From: Branchiibius cervicis
Lineage (GTDB): Bacteria > Actinomycetota > Actinomycetes > Actinomycetales > Dermatophilaceae
DNA: 64,000 nucleotides
NCBI RefSeq assembly: GCF_042661605.1
Contig: NZ_JBHSWJ010000002.1
Span: 2,914,001-2,978,000 of the forward strand
Reading direction: 5' to 3'
Shown piece after piece: positions 15,629 to 25,503 of this stretch. Position 1 is the stretch's first letter, and each line of letters starts with the position of its first letter. A program made the translations under genes and the position numbers. The notes under the pieces were generated by a model. That model ran no database searches, was not told the origin of the DNA, and worked only from the letters and a program-made list of their open reading frames with translations.

Positions 15629-16567
15629 TCAATGCCCCAGGTGCGCAGTCTTGCCCGAGCGGCCGAGCGCCTCGTCGGAGCCGGCCCACGCCTGCAACCA
15701 GGCCCGGAACTCCGGTCCGATGTCGCGATGCCGGACCGCCAGCCGCACGACCGCCTTGAGGTAGTCCAGGCGGTCACCGGTGTCGTAGCGCAGCCCGCGG
15801 AAGATCACTCCCGTGACGCCGCCGCCCTTCTCCTGCGAACCGGCCAACTCCACCAGGGCGTCGGTCAACTGGATCTCCCCGCCGCGGCCGGGTTCGGTGT
15901 GCTTGAGGATCTCGAAGACCGACGGGTCGAGCACGTAGCGACCGATGATGGCCAGGTTGCTCGGTGCCTCGCCCACAGCCGGCTTCTCGACCAGCGACTT
16001 CACCCGCACGACGTCACCGTCGAGCTCCTCTACCTCCGCGCAGCCGTAAAGGTGGATCTGGTCCTCGGGGACCTCCATCAACGCCACGACCGAGCCACCG
16101 AATTCGTGGCGGGCGGCGATCATGTCCAGGAGCAGGTGCTCGGTCTCGTCGATCAGGTCATCGCCCAGCAGCACCGCGAACGGCTCGTACCCGACGTGCG
16201 CCTCCGCGCACAGCACCGCGTGCCCGAGGCCCAGCGGCTCGCCCTGGCGGATGAAGTGCACGTTGCCGAGATTCGCGGACTTCTGCACCCGCGCCATCCG
16301 CAGCTTGTCACCCTTCTTCTCCAGCGCCTGCTCCAACTCCCAGTGCCGGTCGAAATGGTCCTCCAACGCCGCCTTGTTGCGGCCGGTGACCATCAGCACG
16401 TCGTCGATGCCGGAGCGGTTGGCCTCCTCCACGACGTACTGGATGGCCGGTTTGTCGACGACCGGCAACATCTCCTTGGGGATCGCCTTGCTGGCCGGCA
16501 GGAACCGGGTCCCCAATCCCGCGGCCGGGATGACTGCCTTGCGGACCGGGTCCTCGATCGAGATCAT
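15629..16567 (-). CDS. galU: UTP-glucose-1-phosphate uridylyltransferase
   Basis: The 312-residue protein has the nucleotidyltransferase signature VIPAAGLGTRFLPASKAIPK at about 13-32. It continues KEMLPVVDKPAIQYVVEEA, DDVLMVTGRNKAALEDHFDR, GEPLGLGHAVLCA and FAVLLGDDLID, and VKSLVEKPAVGEAPSNLAIIGRYVL towards the C-terminus. It makes UDP-glucose from UTP and glucose-1-phosphate for cell-wall glycans. ATG 16567 is divergent from the 5-formyltetrahydrofolate cyclo-ligase gene, 35 bp away. Confidence 0.95.
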   Translation of the reverse strand: MISIEDPVRKAVIPAAGLGTRFLPASKAIPKEMLPVVDKPAIQYVVEEANRSGIDDVLMVTGRNKAALEDHFDRHWELEQALEKKGDKLRMARVQKSANLGNVHFIRQGEPLGLGHAVLCAEAHVGYEPFAVLLGDDLIDETEHLLLDMIAARHEFGGSVVALMEVPEDQIHLYGCAEVEELDGDVVRVKSLVEKPAVGEAPSNLAIIGRYVLDPSVFEILKHTEPGRGGEIQLTDALVELAGSQEKGGGVTGVIFRGLRYDTGDRLDYLKAVVRLAVRHRDIGPEFRAWLQAWAGSDEALGRSGKTAHLGH

Positions 16568-16601
16568 GCGCTCACCCTATGCGGTCCGCGACACTCATCA
16601 G

Positions 16602-17165
16602 GTGGACGAGTCACAAGCTGCGGCGAAGGTCGCATTACGCCGCGAACTGCGGACGGCGCGGCGGGAGCGGGTCGCCGCCGCCGACGAAGCCGGCCGGCGC
16701 GAACTGGGCGACCGTCTCGCGGCGCACCTGATGGGGTACCTGGCCGGTTCAGGTACGGCGCGCGTGGCGGTTTTCGAGTCCCTCCCCACCGAGCCGCCCA
16801 CCGAGGAGATGATCGCCGCCCTCCAGGCCGCCGGGCACACGGTGATCGCTCCGATCATGTTGGCTGACAAGGACCTGTCGTGGCGGGACCTGGCCAGCGG
16901 AGAGGACCTCGGGGTCGACGCGATCGCCGACGTCACGGTGATCGTCCTGCCGGCGCTTGCGGTCGATGCCACCGGCCACCGGCTGGGCCAGGGCGGCGGT
17001 TCCTACGACCGAGCCCTGCTGCGTGCCGACCCCGAAGCGGTCCGGCTGGCAGTGGTGTTCGAGTCCGAAGTGCGCGACGCCGTACCTGCGGATGACCACG
17101 ACCAAGCGGTGCACGCCGTCCTGACCCCGCAGCGGGGCGTGCGGCGGCTACCGCTGCCCGGCTGA
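16602..17165 (+). CDS. 5-formyltetrahydrofolate cyclo-ligase
   Basis: The 187-residue protein matches the family (YgfA-like). It has KVALRRELRTARRERVAA at the N-terminus, VAVFESLPTEPPTEEMI, the nucleotide-binding VIVLPALAVDATGHRLGQGG, the conserved GGGSYDRALLR, and a VVFESEVRDAVPADDHDQ segment near the end. It converts 5-formyl-THF to 5,10-methenyl-THF with ATP. GTG 16602 gives the expected length; an ATG at 16566 in the same frame would overlap galU and is less likely. Its position next to galU is typical for this phylum. Confidence 0.9.
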   Translation: MDESQAAAKVALRRELRTARRERVAAADEAGRRELGDRLAAHLMGYLAGSGTARVAVFESLPTEPPTEEMIAALQAAGHTVIAPIMLADKDLSWRDLASGEDLGVDAIADVTVIVLPALAVDATGHRLGQGGGSYDRALLRADPEAVRLAVVFESEVRDAVPADDHDQAVHAVLTPQRGVRRLPLPG

Positions 17166-17209
17166 GAGAATCGGCGTACCGACCCCAAACGCACGAGGAG
17201 GCCTGCCGC

Positions 17210-18746
17210 ATGCTGCCCTCCTCTGTGAGCGCCATCACCTCCTTCACGCCGGAGGACCTGACCCGCACGTTGGTCATCGGTTCGCTGGTCCTGCTGGTGT
17301 CGGTGGCGGCAGTGCGGCTGGCCAACAAATCAGGGCTGCCGACGCTGCTGCTCTACCTGGGCATCGGTCTGATCCTGGGCGAGGCGGGGCTGGGCATCCA
17401 GTTCAGCGATCCCCGGCTGACCCAGGTCTTCGGGTATTCCGCGCTGGCGCTCATCCTGGCCGAAGGTGGTCTGACCACCAGTTGGAGTTCGATCCGGCGC
17501 AGTGTGGCCCCGGCCGCCGTGCTGTCCACCGTGGGCGTGCTGGTGTCGGTCGCCGTCGTCGGTGTCGCCGCGCACTATCTGCTCGACCTGAACTGGCAGG
17601 TCGCCTTCCTGCTGGGTGCCATCACCAGCTCCACCGACGCAGCGGCGGTCTTCTCCGTACTGCGGCGGGTGCCCCTGCCGCACCGCCTGACCGGAGTCCT
17701 CGAAGCAGAGTCCGGTTTCAACGACGCCCCGGTGGTCCTGATCGTCGTCGCCCTGGCCGAAGGGGCGGCCCACCGCAACGAGAGCCCGTGGTGGCTGGTC
17801 GTCATCGAAGCGAGCCTGGAACTGGTCGGCGGCGCCGCCATCGGTCTGGCCATCGGGTGGGCCGGGTCGTGGATCGCCCACCGGGTCACCCCGACCTCCT
17901 CGGCTCTGTTCTCCCTGGCCATCCTGAGTCTGACCGTGCTGGCGTACGGCGTGGCCGACCTCGCGCACACCAGCGGCTTCATCGCGGCGTACCTGTGCGC
18001 CCTGGTCATCGGCAACCAACGGCTGCCGCACCGGCAGGCGACTCGCAGCTTCGCCCAGGCCCTGGGCTGGTTGGCACAGATCGGGTTGTTCGTGATGTTG
18101 GGTCTGCTGGCCTCACCGAAGCGGTTGATGGACCAGCTGGTCCCCGCGATCGTCATCGGCGTCGTCCTGCTCCTGCTCGCCCGGCCGCTGTCGGTGCTGG
18201 TCAGCCTGGCCCCGTTCCGCTTCACCCCCGCGAAATGGCGTTCCTGTCCTGGGCGGGTCTGCGCGGTGCGGTGCCGGTCGTGCTCGCGACCGTTCCGCTG
18301 ACGGTCGGCACCCCGGACACCGGATGGATCTTCGACCTGGTCTTCGTCCTGGTCGTGGTCTTCACCATCGTGCAGGCGCCGACGCTGCCCTGGTTGGCTC
18401 GCAAACTGCGGATTGCCACCACTGCGCACACGGTCGCCGTCGAGGTCGAGTCGACGCCGCTGGATGAGTTGCACGCCGAGTTGCTGCAGGTGCGCGTCGG
18501 CCCCGAGTCCAGGTTGAGCGGTGTCGAGATCCACGAGTTGCGGCTGCCCGCCGGCGCGGCGGTGACGCTCGTCGTGCGCGACGGCACGAGCGCCGTACCC
18601 GGGCCGAACACGGTCCTGCGCCACGGCGACGAACTGCTGGTCGTTACCACGTCGAATTCCCGCACCGCGACTCTGCGACGGATCCAGGCGGTCAGCGCCG
18701 GGGGCCGCCTGGCGGGCTGGCGCAAAGCACCCCCGATCGTTCGTAG
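17210..18746 (+). CDS. CPA-type cation (K+/Na+)/proton antiporter with C-terminal TrkA-C-like domain, frameshifted
   Basis: The protein has about 12 hydrophobic helices with the CPA1/NhaP2 pattern: LLYLGIGLILGEAGLGI, SALALILAEGGL, the ion-site region AITSSTDAAAVFSVLR (about 139-154) and ESGFNDAPVVLIVV. The frame breaks at the five-C run 18225-18229. With one extra C it continues REMAFLSWAGLRGAVPVVLA, the normal continuation, and then a cytoplasmic TrkA-C-like domain (ESRLSGVEIHELRLPAGAAV). After this there is no stop before the FmdB start. One extra C in the run 18730-18734 would create TAG at 18744-18746, which I take as the true end. AGGAGG-like acgaggagg precedes ATG 17210. Confidence 0.85.
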
Positions 18747-18756
18747 AATTGACGGC

Positions 18757-19134
18757 ATGCCCACTTATTCGTACGCGTGCAAGGACTGCGGGCACGCCTT
18801 CGACGTCGTGCAGTCATTCAGCGACGACGCGCTGACCGTCTGCCCCGAGTGCGGCGGCACATTGCGCAAGCAGTTCAACGCGGTCGGTGTCGTCTTCAAG
18901 GGGTCGGGCTTCTACCGCAACGACAGCCGCGACTCCGGTAAGAAGTCCGCCGGCAGCTCCGCCGACAAGAAGACCTCGGACAGCTCCAGCGGTTCCGACG
19001 GCTCGTCGAGCACGTCCGCGTCGTCGGATAGCGCGTCGTCGACGTCGTCCTCGACGTCATCGGCATCCTCGTCGTCCTCGTCGTCCTCGTCGTCGTCAGG
19101 CTCGTCGTCGGCCTCCGCCAGCGGCGCGGCCTGA
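18757..19134 (+). CDS. FmdB family zinc-ribbon protein with serine-rich tail
   Basis: The 125-residue protein begins MPTYSYACKDCGHAFD and has CPECGG at about residues 29-34. The two CxxC pairs form the FmdB zinc ribbon (putative regulatory protein family). The conserved LRKQFNAVGVVFKGSGFYRND ends the domain near residue 54. The remaining 70 residues are almost entirely Ser with Asp, Thr and Ala, encoded by repeated tcg/tcc/gtc units (about 18950-19120), so length variation by slippage is likely. As assembled it is in frame with the upstream antiporter, without an intervening stop. Confidence 0.88.
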   Translation: MPTYSYACKDCGHAFDVVQSFSDDALTVCPECGGTLRKQFNAVGVVFKGSGFYRNDSRDSGKKSAGSSADKKTSDSSSGSDGSSSTSASSDSASSTSSSTSSASSSSSSSSSSSGSSSASASGAA

Positions 19135-19217
19135 CTCATCCACAGGGCGGCGAGCGTCGTCCACACCGGCGCGGGGTCTGATCGCCGCGGCTACGGCCAG
19201 CCCCTAGATTCGGGGGC

Positions 19218-20036
19218 ATGAGCAGCGAATCCCTCGTCGGCATCATCGGCGGCTCCGGGCTGTACTCCTTCTTCGGCGACGACGCCGCGCGGCACAGCGT
19301 CGACACCCCGTTCGGTGCGCCCAGCGACGACATCGTGATCGGCGAGATCGGCGGACGCGAGGTGGCCTTCCTACCCCGCCACGGCCGCGGACACCGCTAC
19401 CCGCCGCACCGGATCAACTACCGCGCCAACCTCTGGGCGTTGCGCAGCCTGGGCGTGCGCCAGGTCCTGGCGCCGAGCGCCGTGGGTTCCCTGCAACCGC
19501 ACCTGCGCCCGGGCACCTTCGTGGTGCCCGACCAGGTGGTCGACCGCACCTGGGGCAGAGCGCACACGGTGTACGACGACCCGGGCCCCGTCGTGCACGT
19601 CGCCTTCGCCGATCCCTATTGCCCGCTCGGGCGGGACGCGCTCCTTCGGGCCGCGCAGGAGATCCCCAACCCGTGCGTCGACGGCGGCACGCTGGTCGTG
19701 ATCAACGGTCCGCGCTTCTCCAGCCGCGCTGAATCCCGCTGGCATCAGCACGCCGGGTGGAGTGTGGTCGGGATGACCGGGATGCCGGAGGCGTCGATCG
19801 CCCGCGAATTGGCCCTGTGCTATTCGGCCATCTGCCTGGTCACCGATCTGGACGCCGGGCTCGAGCAGGACGACGGCGTCACCCATCAGGAGGTCATGGC
19901 CGCTTTCGAGCGCAACCTCGAGCAGGTGCGGGCGGTCATCTCAGCCGCCATTCCCGCCCTCCCGACCGCCGAGCCGCCGTCCTGCGCCTGTCGCCACGCG
20001 CTCGACGGCTTGGCGTTGCCGTTCGACCTGCCGTGA
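19218..20036 (+). CDS. S-methyl-5'-thioadenosine phosphorylase family protein
   Basis: The 272-residue protein has the MTAP/PNP family-2 signature: VGIIGGSGLYSFF (phosphate loop), AFLPRHGRGHRYPPHRINYRANL (catalytic region), VLAPSAVGSLQPHLRPGTFVVPDQVVDRT and VVGMTGMPEASIARELALCYS. It cleaves methylthioadenosine (or a related 6-oxopurine nucleoside) with phosphate in salvage. Exact substrate preference cannot be read from these motifs. ATG 19218; its stop overlaps the next gene's GTG (GTGA). Confidence 0.88.
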   Translation: MSSESLVGIIGGSGLYSFFGDDAARHSVDTPFGAPSDDIVIGEIGGREVAFLPRHGRGHRYPPHRINYRANLWALRSLGVRQVLAPSAVGSLQPHLRPGTFVVPDQVVDRTWGRAHTVYDDPGPVVHVAFADPYCPLGRDALLRAAQEIPNPCVDGGTLVVINGPRFSSRAESRWHQHAGWSVVGMTGMPEASIARELALCYSAICLVTDLDAGLEQDDGVTHQEVMAAFERNLEQVRAVISAAIPALPTAEPPSCACRHALDGLALPFDLP

Positions 20037-20677
20037 AACTCGCGGCTCACCGCCTGCTTCCGGACTCCTGGCAGGGCGGCAGTGTCGCGGCGACGGCCCG
20101 CCGGCACCGTGCTCGCCGGATCCTCGCCGCGCTCCTGGTCGCGATCGCCGCGCTGGCGGTCGTCCAGCGGATCAGCTCCGCCGGTGCCACCCGGCCGGTG
20201 GCCGTCGCCGCGCACGATCTGACGGCGGGGCAACGTCTCACCGCGGCCGATCTGCGATTCGTGGCATGGCCGGCGAGCGTGCCGCTCCCCGATCCGCTGA
20301 GCACGGCCCAGGCCGTCGGCGCCGTCGTCGATGCACCGATGCGGGCCGGGGAGCCGGTGACGACGGCGCGGGTGCGCGACACCAGGACGTGGCCGGGAAC
20401 CGGTTCCCGGGTGGTCCTCAGCGTTCCGGTCGAGCCGGCGCTCGCTGCCGTGTTGCAGCGCGGTGACCGGGTCGATGTGTACGCCGGTGCGCAACTGGCC
20501 GCCGCCGGCGCCGTCGTGGTGCAGGCCTCCGCTGCTACCGAGCCGACCTCGTGGACCGAACAGGACGAGCCGCGAGTCCTGCTGTCGGTGAGTGGATCCG
20601 ACGCAGCCGCAGTCGCTTCCGGCGGTGACGACTCCGGCACTGGCCGGTTGACCCTTGCCCTGCATCCGGCGGCATGA
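20033..20677 (+). CDS. SAF-domain protein with N-terminal membrane helix (CpaB/RcpC-like)
   Basis: The 214-residue protein has one helix ILAALLVAIAALAVVQRI at about 24-41. An SAF domain follows: VAVAAHDLTAGQRLTAADLRFVAWP, then VGAVVDAPMRAGEPVTTARV. Next is a VVLSVPVEPALAAVLQRGDRVDVYAG segment typical of RcpC/CpaB-type proteins. Such proteins act in Flp pilus assembly, but the actinobacterial single genes next to mscL are of uncertain role. GTG 20033 overlaps the stop of the phosphorylase gene. Its last 12 codons recur at 20862-20897. Confidence 0.85.
   Translation: MKLAAHRLLPDSWQGGSVAATARRHRARRILAALLVAIAALAVVQRISSAGATRPVAVAAHDLTAGQRLTAADLRFVAWPASVPLPDPLSTAQAVGAVVDAPMRAGEPVTTARVRDTRTWPGTGSRVVLSVPVEPALAAVLQRGDRVDVYAGAQLAAAGAVVVQASAATEPTSWTEQDEPRVLLSVSGSDAAAVASGGDDSGTGRLTLALHPAA
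20642..20677 (+). repeat. 36-bp direct repeat of the SAF gene 3' end (second copy 20862-20897)
   Basis: The two copies differ at five of 36 bases, and all five changes are synonymous. Both read GRLTLALHPAA-stop. The 220-bp spacing sequence (20678-20861) contains no other clear gene. The second copy looks like the remnant of a diverged tandem SAF paralogue that was deleted, or a partial duplication maintained in frame. The rest of 20898-21029 holds the mscL promoter region and nothing else recognisable. Confidence 0.75.
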
Positions 20678-21029
20678 CCTTCGCCGCGGAGCAGCCCATC
20701 AGCAGCCGTCGTGCCCTCAACGTCTGAGCCGCTCGCCACCGCCCCCGGACACCTCGATCTTCGACGAAACCGGCAGTGATCCATGCGGAACGGCTTCGGT
20801 CGCCCTTGATATGCGACGAAACTGCCACACTCCCGGGCCGGACCGAGAGGCGCCGGGCAGCGGCCGGTTGACCCTTGCGTTGCATCCTGCTGCGTGATGT
20901 TCACTTGTGGCCGATTCCGTGACGCATTGTGGCGTGGACCACACGATCACGCGGGTGATGCGGTCGAATCGGCGGAGCCGTAGTCGATAGATTCGGCGTG
21001 GACCGTATAACCCCGATCAAGGAGACTTC

Positions 21030-21458
21030 ATGCTGAAGGGCTTCAAGGACTTCCTCTTCCGAGGCAATCTCATCGAACTGGCGACCGCATTCGTCATCGG
21101 CGCCGCGTTCACAGCGCTGGTCAAGTCGCTCACGGACAACATCATCCAGCCGGTCTTGAACGCGTTCGGCGGCAAGAACGCCGTCGACGGTTTCGGCTTC
21201 CGCATCCTGTCGAGCAATCCTTCGACGTTCATCAACATCGGAGCCATCCTCAACGCCCTGATCACCTTCGTGCTAACGGCAGCAGTGCTCTACTTCCTGT
21301 TCATCGTTCCCTACGAGCGCTCCAAGAAGTTGATCGGCATCGAAGAGCCCGAGAAGGAAGAGACCGACAAGGACATCCTGGCCGACATCCGCGCCCTGCT
21401 GCGCGACGGGCGTGATGACAACGGCGGCCGCCCAGTCGCTGACCCCGCGGACGGCTGA
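21030..21458 (+). CDS. mscL: Large-conductance mechanosensitive channel MscL
   Basis: The 142-residue protein starts MLKGFKDFLFRGNLIELATA, the amphipathic N-helix and first membrane helix of MscL. It continues FVIGAAFTALVKSLTDNIIQP, a periplasmic loop, and a second helix ILNALITFVLTAAVLYFLFIVPY. The acidic cytoplasmic end KEETDKDILADIRALLRDG is typical. It forms a homopentamer that opens on osmotic downshock. A strong AAGGAGA lies 8 bp before ATG 21030. Confidence 0.96.
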   Translation: MLKGFKDFLFRGNLIELATAFVIGAAFTALVKSLTDNIIQPVLNAFGGKNAVDGFGFRILSSNPSTFINIGAILNALITFVLTAAVLYFLFIVPYERSKKLIGIEEPEKEETDKDILADIRALLRDGRDDNGGRPVADPADG

Positions 21459-21463
21459 ACCGC

Positions 21464-21685
21464 CTAGTCCCAATGCGGTGGTCGCTGCTCCAGTAGCCAC
21501 CGGTCTGCAGCGCTGAGCGGCGGTTCGTCGGATCTTCCGGTCCGACGGGCCGCCGCTTTCGCGTTGTCGGCGGACGGCTCGCGCTGATCGGTGTCGTCGT
21601 CGCCGGCGACGATCGCCACCTCCTGCTGCGGATCGCCTCCGGTCGCCGGTCGCACCGCCCGGCGACGCCGGCGGGGCGAATTCAC
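21464..21685 (-). CDS. Small conserved actinobacterial protein
   Basis: The 73-residue protein is basic at its N-terminus (MNSPRRRRRAVRPA), polar in the middle, and ends with SAADRWLLEQRPPHWD. A short motif ending in RPPHW(D) is familiar from small genes that follow the helicase-like gene in this phylum. It is convergent with mscL (5-bp gap) and 30 bp downstream of the helicase-like gene on the same strand. Its function is unknown. Confidence 0.6.
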   Translation of the reverse strand: MNSPRRRRRAVRPATGGDPQQEVAIVAGDDDTDQREPSADNAKAAARRTGRSDEPPLSAADRWLLEQRPPHWD

Positions 21686-21715
21686 GTCGACTCCCTGCTC
21701 ATGGCAACCCCGGCC

Positions 21716-24700
21716 TCATAGCGACCCCAGCACCGTCGCCAACCGGTCGGCCTCTGCGGCTAAGTCCCGGTGCAGGTCCTGGGCGTAGACAGTCTCGGTG
21801 TGCCACCCGCGCCCTGCGAGTTGCTCGGGGCGTAGCCGCAGTCGGAACCGGAGGGTCTCGCCGTGGTCGCTGTCGTCGGACTCCACCGCCAGCACGAGCT
21901 GGCCGTCCGCCCCGCCCACTGCGAGCTCGACCGGGCGCCCGGACACGCCATACGACGGGATCGCCGTCAGCCCGCGCGAACGCAACTGCGCAGCCAACGC
22001 TTCGATCAACGCCGGCACCTCGTGCCGGACCATGACCGGCAGCACCGGAGCGTCGAGCACGCTGCCGGTCGACGCGGTCCGTCGGCGGCGGCGCGGGGTG
22101 CTCTGCTCCAGTGACTGGACCTGCAACGCCTGCGGATCGCCACCCGCCGCGCAATAGCGCAGGTAGTCCCGAAGGGTCCGCGCGCCGGCGGTGCGCAGCC
22201 GGTCTTCGGGGAAGGTCTGCGGATCAAGGGTGCTCAGGACGATCAGTCGCCGGCGCGCCCGGCTGACCGCGCTCCAGAACCGCACCATGGCACCTTCGGC
22301 GCCCATCGCCTGCACCAGCGCCGCACCACCGCGCTCGTCGGCGAGCAGCACGATCGCGGTGTCCGCGGTGATCGCACGCGTCGTCACCGGGTCGCCGATC
22401 ACGATGCTCGGCTCGGCGGCACTCAACCGGCGGCGGATCTCCGGGTCGTCCAAGCGCCGCAGCAGTTCGCCACGGACCTGCTCGGCCAGCGACGGGGTCC
22501 AGGTCACCACCAGCAACGACCGCTCCGGCTGCGCAGCCACCGTCTCGCGGACGGCCGCAACGGTGGCGGCTACGACGCGGTCCTCATGCACCGTCATCGT
22601 TGCGACCGGGGTGGCGTCGCCGGCGGCCGGGAAGCCGCCGACCTCCCCGGCGTACCGGCGCACGGCCGCGAACGCGGACAACCGCTCATCGCGGCTGCGG
22701 TAGTCGTGGGCGAGGTTCAGTTGCGGTGCAAGGGGTTCCATCGCTTGGAACAAGGACGTGGCCGGTGGCGACTTCAGAGCGCGCGGCAACACCACCTCTT
22801 GCGTACGGTCGCCGAAGACGACCACCTGCCCCGCGCGGGTGATCGCGGGCAGCGCCTCAGGCAGCGGCAACTGGCCGCCGCCGTCGAAGATGACGACGTC
22901 GAACCACAGACCGGTGGCCACGGTCGCGGCGACGGCGAGCGGGCTGACCAGCCACGCCGGCCGCAGCGCGGTGAGCAGTTCGGGAGCCTGGGTCAGCAGG
23001 GCGCCCGGGTGCAGGACCCGGCTGCGAACCGTGACGACCTGATCCGGCAGGTCGGCTCGCACCCGCTCGACCTGTCGTCGCACCCGCTCACGCACCGCAG
23101 CCGCACCTGCCCGCACGTGCGCGGCATCGTCGGCGCGGAAGGCCTGCTCCAGCGCCCGTGCCGTGTCCGCGTCGTGGGCCGCCAGGACGGGATCCGTTCG
23201 TTGGGCGTGCGCCAGCACCGAACTCCACCACACCCAGCGCACCTGCCACCCGGACTCCTCCGGGCTTGCGTCGCGCGCGGCCAGATCGTCCAACAGGTCG
23301 CCAAAACCGTTGGCGCGCAACAGATCCAGGGTACCGATTACGTGTGGCACGACGGCCAACCGATCGTCGGCGTCACGCAGCCGCTCGGTCAGCACCTGGA
23401 TCTCATCGAAATCCGCGTCGACCAGACTGCGGGCCGATGCGCTTCCCGCCAGCCGCGCCTCGAGCCACTCCAACCGGCCGCGCAACGCTTCCACCTGCGC
23501 AGCAACCTGCGGCGTGCGCAGCGGCGCCGTGGGGACGCTGCCCTTGCCGGCGAGCGCCTGCCACCGGGTGCGCTGCTTCAGTGCCCGCTGCAGGAGCCCG
23601 TGCAGGTTGTGCGTGCTCGTCCCGGGCCGCAGCAACCGCTTGGCCTGACTGCGCAACCGGCGCCGTTCGAACAGCCCAAGATCGGTGGGCGCGTCCTCGC
23701 CCTCGGCGGTGCCGGCCACCATCTCCGGCAGTCCGGCTCCGAATACCTGCGGGGTGAACGCCTCCAAGGTCTGGAAGACCCCGGCCATCAGATCCAACTG
23801 GTCCTGAGCCTCACGCAGCGACCGGGGCCGGGCCAGCCCGACCTCGTCGGACAGTGCCGTGATGGTCTCGCGTTCGGCGTCCAGACCGCCGCCGGCGAGT
23901 TCGGCGACGAGTTGTGCGGTGCGCTCGCGGTGATCGGATCCCACCACCCGGGCGCCGAACCACGGGTCGTTCGCCGATCCGCCCGTCCAGGCACCGGCGT
24001 CGACGGCGGCCTGCAGGGCTTCCGAGAGGCCGTAGACGCGCTCGACGCTCACCGCGACCAACTCGTCGATGGGCAACCGGCGCTCGCTCCCGACGTACTC
24101 CTGACCGCTCATGTCCGCCAGCGCGCGGCGGCACTGTGCCGGGCTGACGCCCCACGGCGCACGCAGGTCGTGCTCGGCCGCCCACCGTCGCTCCAGTGCG
24201 GCGACCTCCTCAGGCAGGCCGGGGGCTCCGCGGCGGCCGGTTCATCGGCGCCCGCGGCCAGGTCGGCCAGTTGCCGGCGCAACCGGTCGGTCAGGTCGGC
24301 CGCCGTCTGCGAACGTACGTCGAGCAGCACGTCGCCCAGTCCGGCCTCCCCCAGCCGTTCGACCAGTGCGTCACCGTCGGCCCAGGCCTGGGTCACCACC
24401 AGTGTGCGGCGGCCATCTGTTGCCAACCCGGCCACCAGGGCCGCGATCGTCTGGCTCGAGCCACACCCCGCAGGCGCGTGCACGGTGAGTTGGGCGCCGG
24501 CCCGGACAGCCTCGACGACGCGCTGCTGGTCCGCGTCCAGGTCCAGCGGCGCGAACTCCTCCTGCACGGGGAGCGGGACGGCGCGCGGCGGCTCTGCAGC
24601 CACCTGCTGCGCGGCCTCGGGGTCGCCGGCCAGGGCCGCGACGACGTCGTGCGTGCCGATCCAGGCTCGTTGCCCGGTCAGGTCACGCGCATTGGCCGCC

Positions 24701-25326
24701 TTCACGTAGCTGAAGGAATCGATCAGCCGGGATCGCTCGATGCGGAACTGCGGCAGGGATGCCGCCCGCTCGACGATGTCGAAGGCGAAGCTGAGGTCGA
24801 AGACATCCCCGGACCGGGATGCGCGAAGCACTTCACCGTCGTCCAGGTCGATCCCCTGGGCCCGCAGGTAGGAGGTGAGCGCCGGGTTGACCTCGATGTC
24901 ACCGACCAGCTGGATCGTGATCCGTCCGCCGTGATCGCGGCCGATGTCAGCGCGCCACAGGATGACCGGAGCGCGAGGGGTGCTACCCGGTTGGTGCCAG
25001 GTCGCGGTACCCATGGCCAGATAACAGGTGTGCAGCCCGACCTGCTCGCGCAGGACGCCGACCCGGTGATGCAATGCCTCGGCCCGGGCGGTCAGGGTGA
25101 CCAGGGCGCTCGGCTCACGAACCAGCTCCGGAAGACCGACCACGGCACCGGACAACAGGCGGGCCAGGCCACCGGGATGCGCCCGCGACAGGTCGACTTC
25201 GGTGGCTTCGCCCGGCGCGGCCCACAGGAGATTGTTCGGACCGCCCAGCTCCACGAGGTGACGCGACCAACCGTCGACCGCTGCGTCCACGAGGGCGTTC
25301 CGGTCGGGTCGATCGTTCACTGCCAC
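21716..25326 (-). CDS. Large DNA2/NAM7-like helicase-fold protein with degenerate ATPase motifs, frameshifted
   Basis: This reads as one protein of about 1200 residues. The frame breaks at the five-G run 24221-24225 (CCCCC on the coding strand). One extra C joins ...AAAEPPGLPEEVAALERRWAA to the downstream frame and removes the internal ATG at 24112. The layout is that of UvrD/DNA2-NAM7-like proteins: an N-terminal DUF4011-like region, a P-loop position, a long insertion, the Walker B region and motifs near GVSGRPVELAVGG at the C-terminus. However, the P-loop reads HAPAGCGSSQTI (no GKT lysine) and Walker B reads VVIFDGGGQLPLPEALPAI (DGGGQ for the usual DEASQ). It may bind nucleic acid without hydrolysing ATP. 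Start ATG 25326. Confidence 0.75.
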
Positions 25327-25503
25327 AGGCTATCCCGCCGGGACGTTGAGGCCGTGGTCGTCCTCAGGGTCCCGAGCGGCCAGCCGGTCGTTACCCTTGA
25401 GCACGCCGACGGCACCGACGCGTAGTGTGTCGTCGCTCACAACCGGCTCACGCCGTGACCCGCGCTCGCTCATCGTGTGCCTCGGCGCAGACAGGAGACG
25501 TCC

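Noticed and set aside
16122..16566. N-terminal extension of the 5-formyltetrahydrofolate cyclo-ligase
   Set aside because: It runs antiparallel through galU; the enzyme's normal length starts near 16602.
24109..24112. Two separate helicase-like genes overlapping by 4 bp
   Set aside because: Between them about 40 codons of good coding sequence continue in the downstream frame before the ATG; a one-base loss at 24221-24225 explains the split better.
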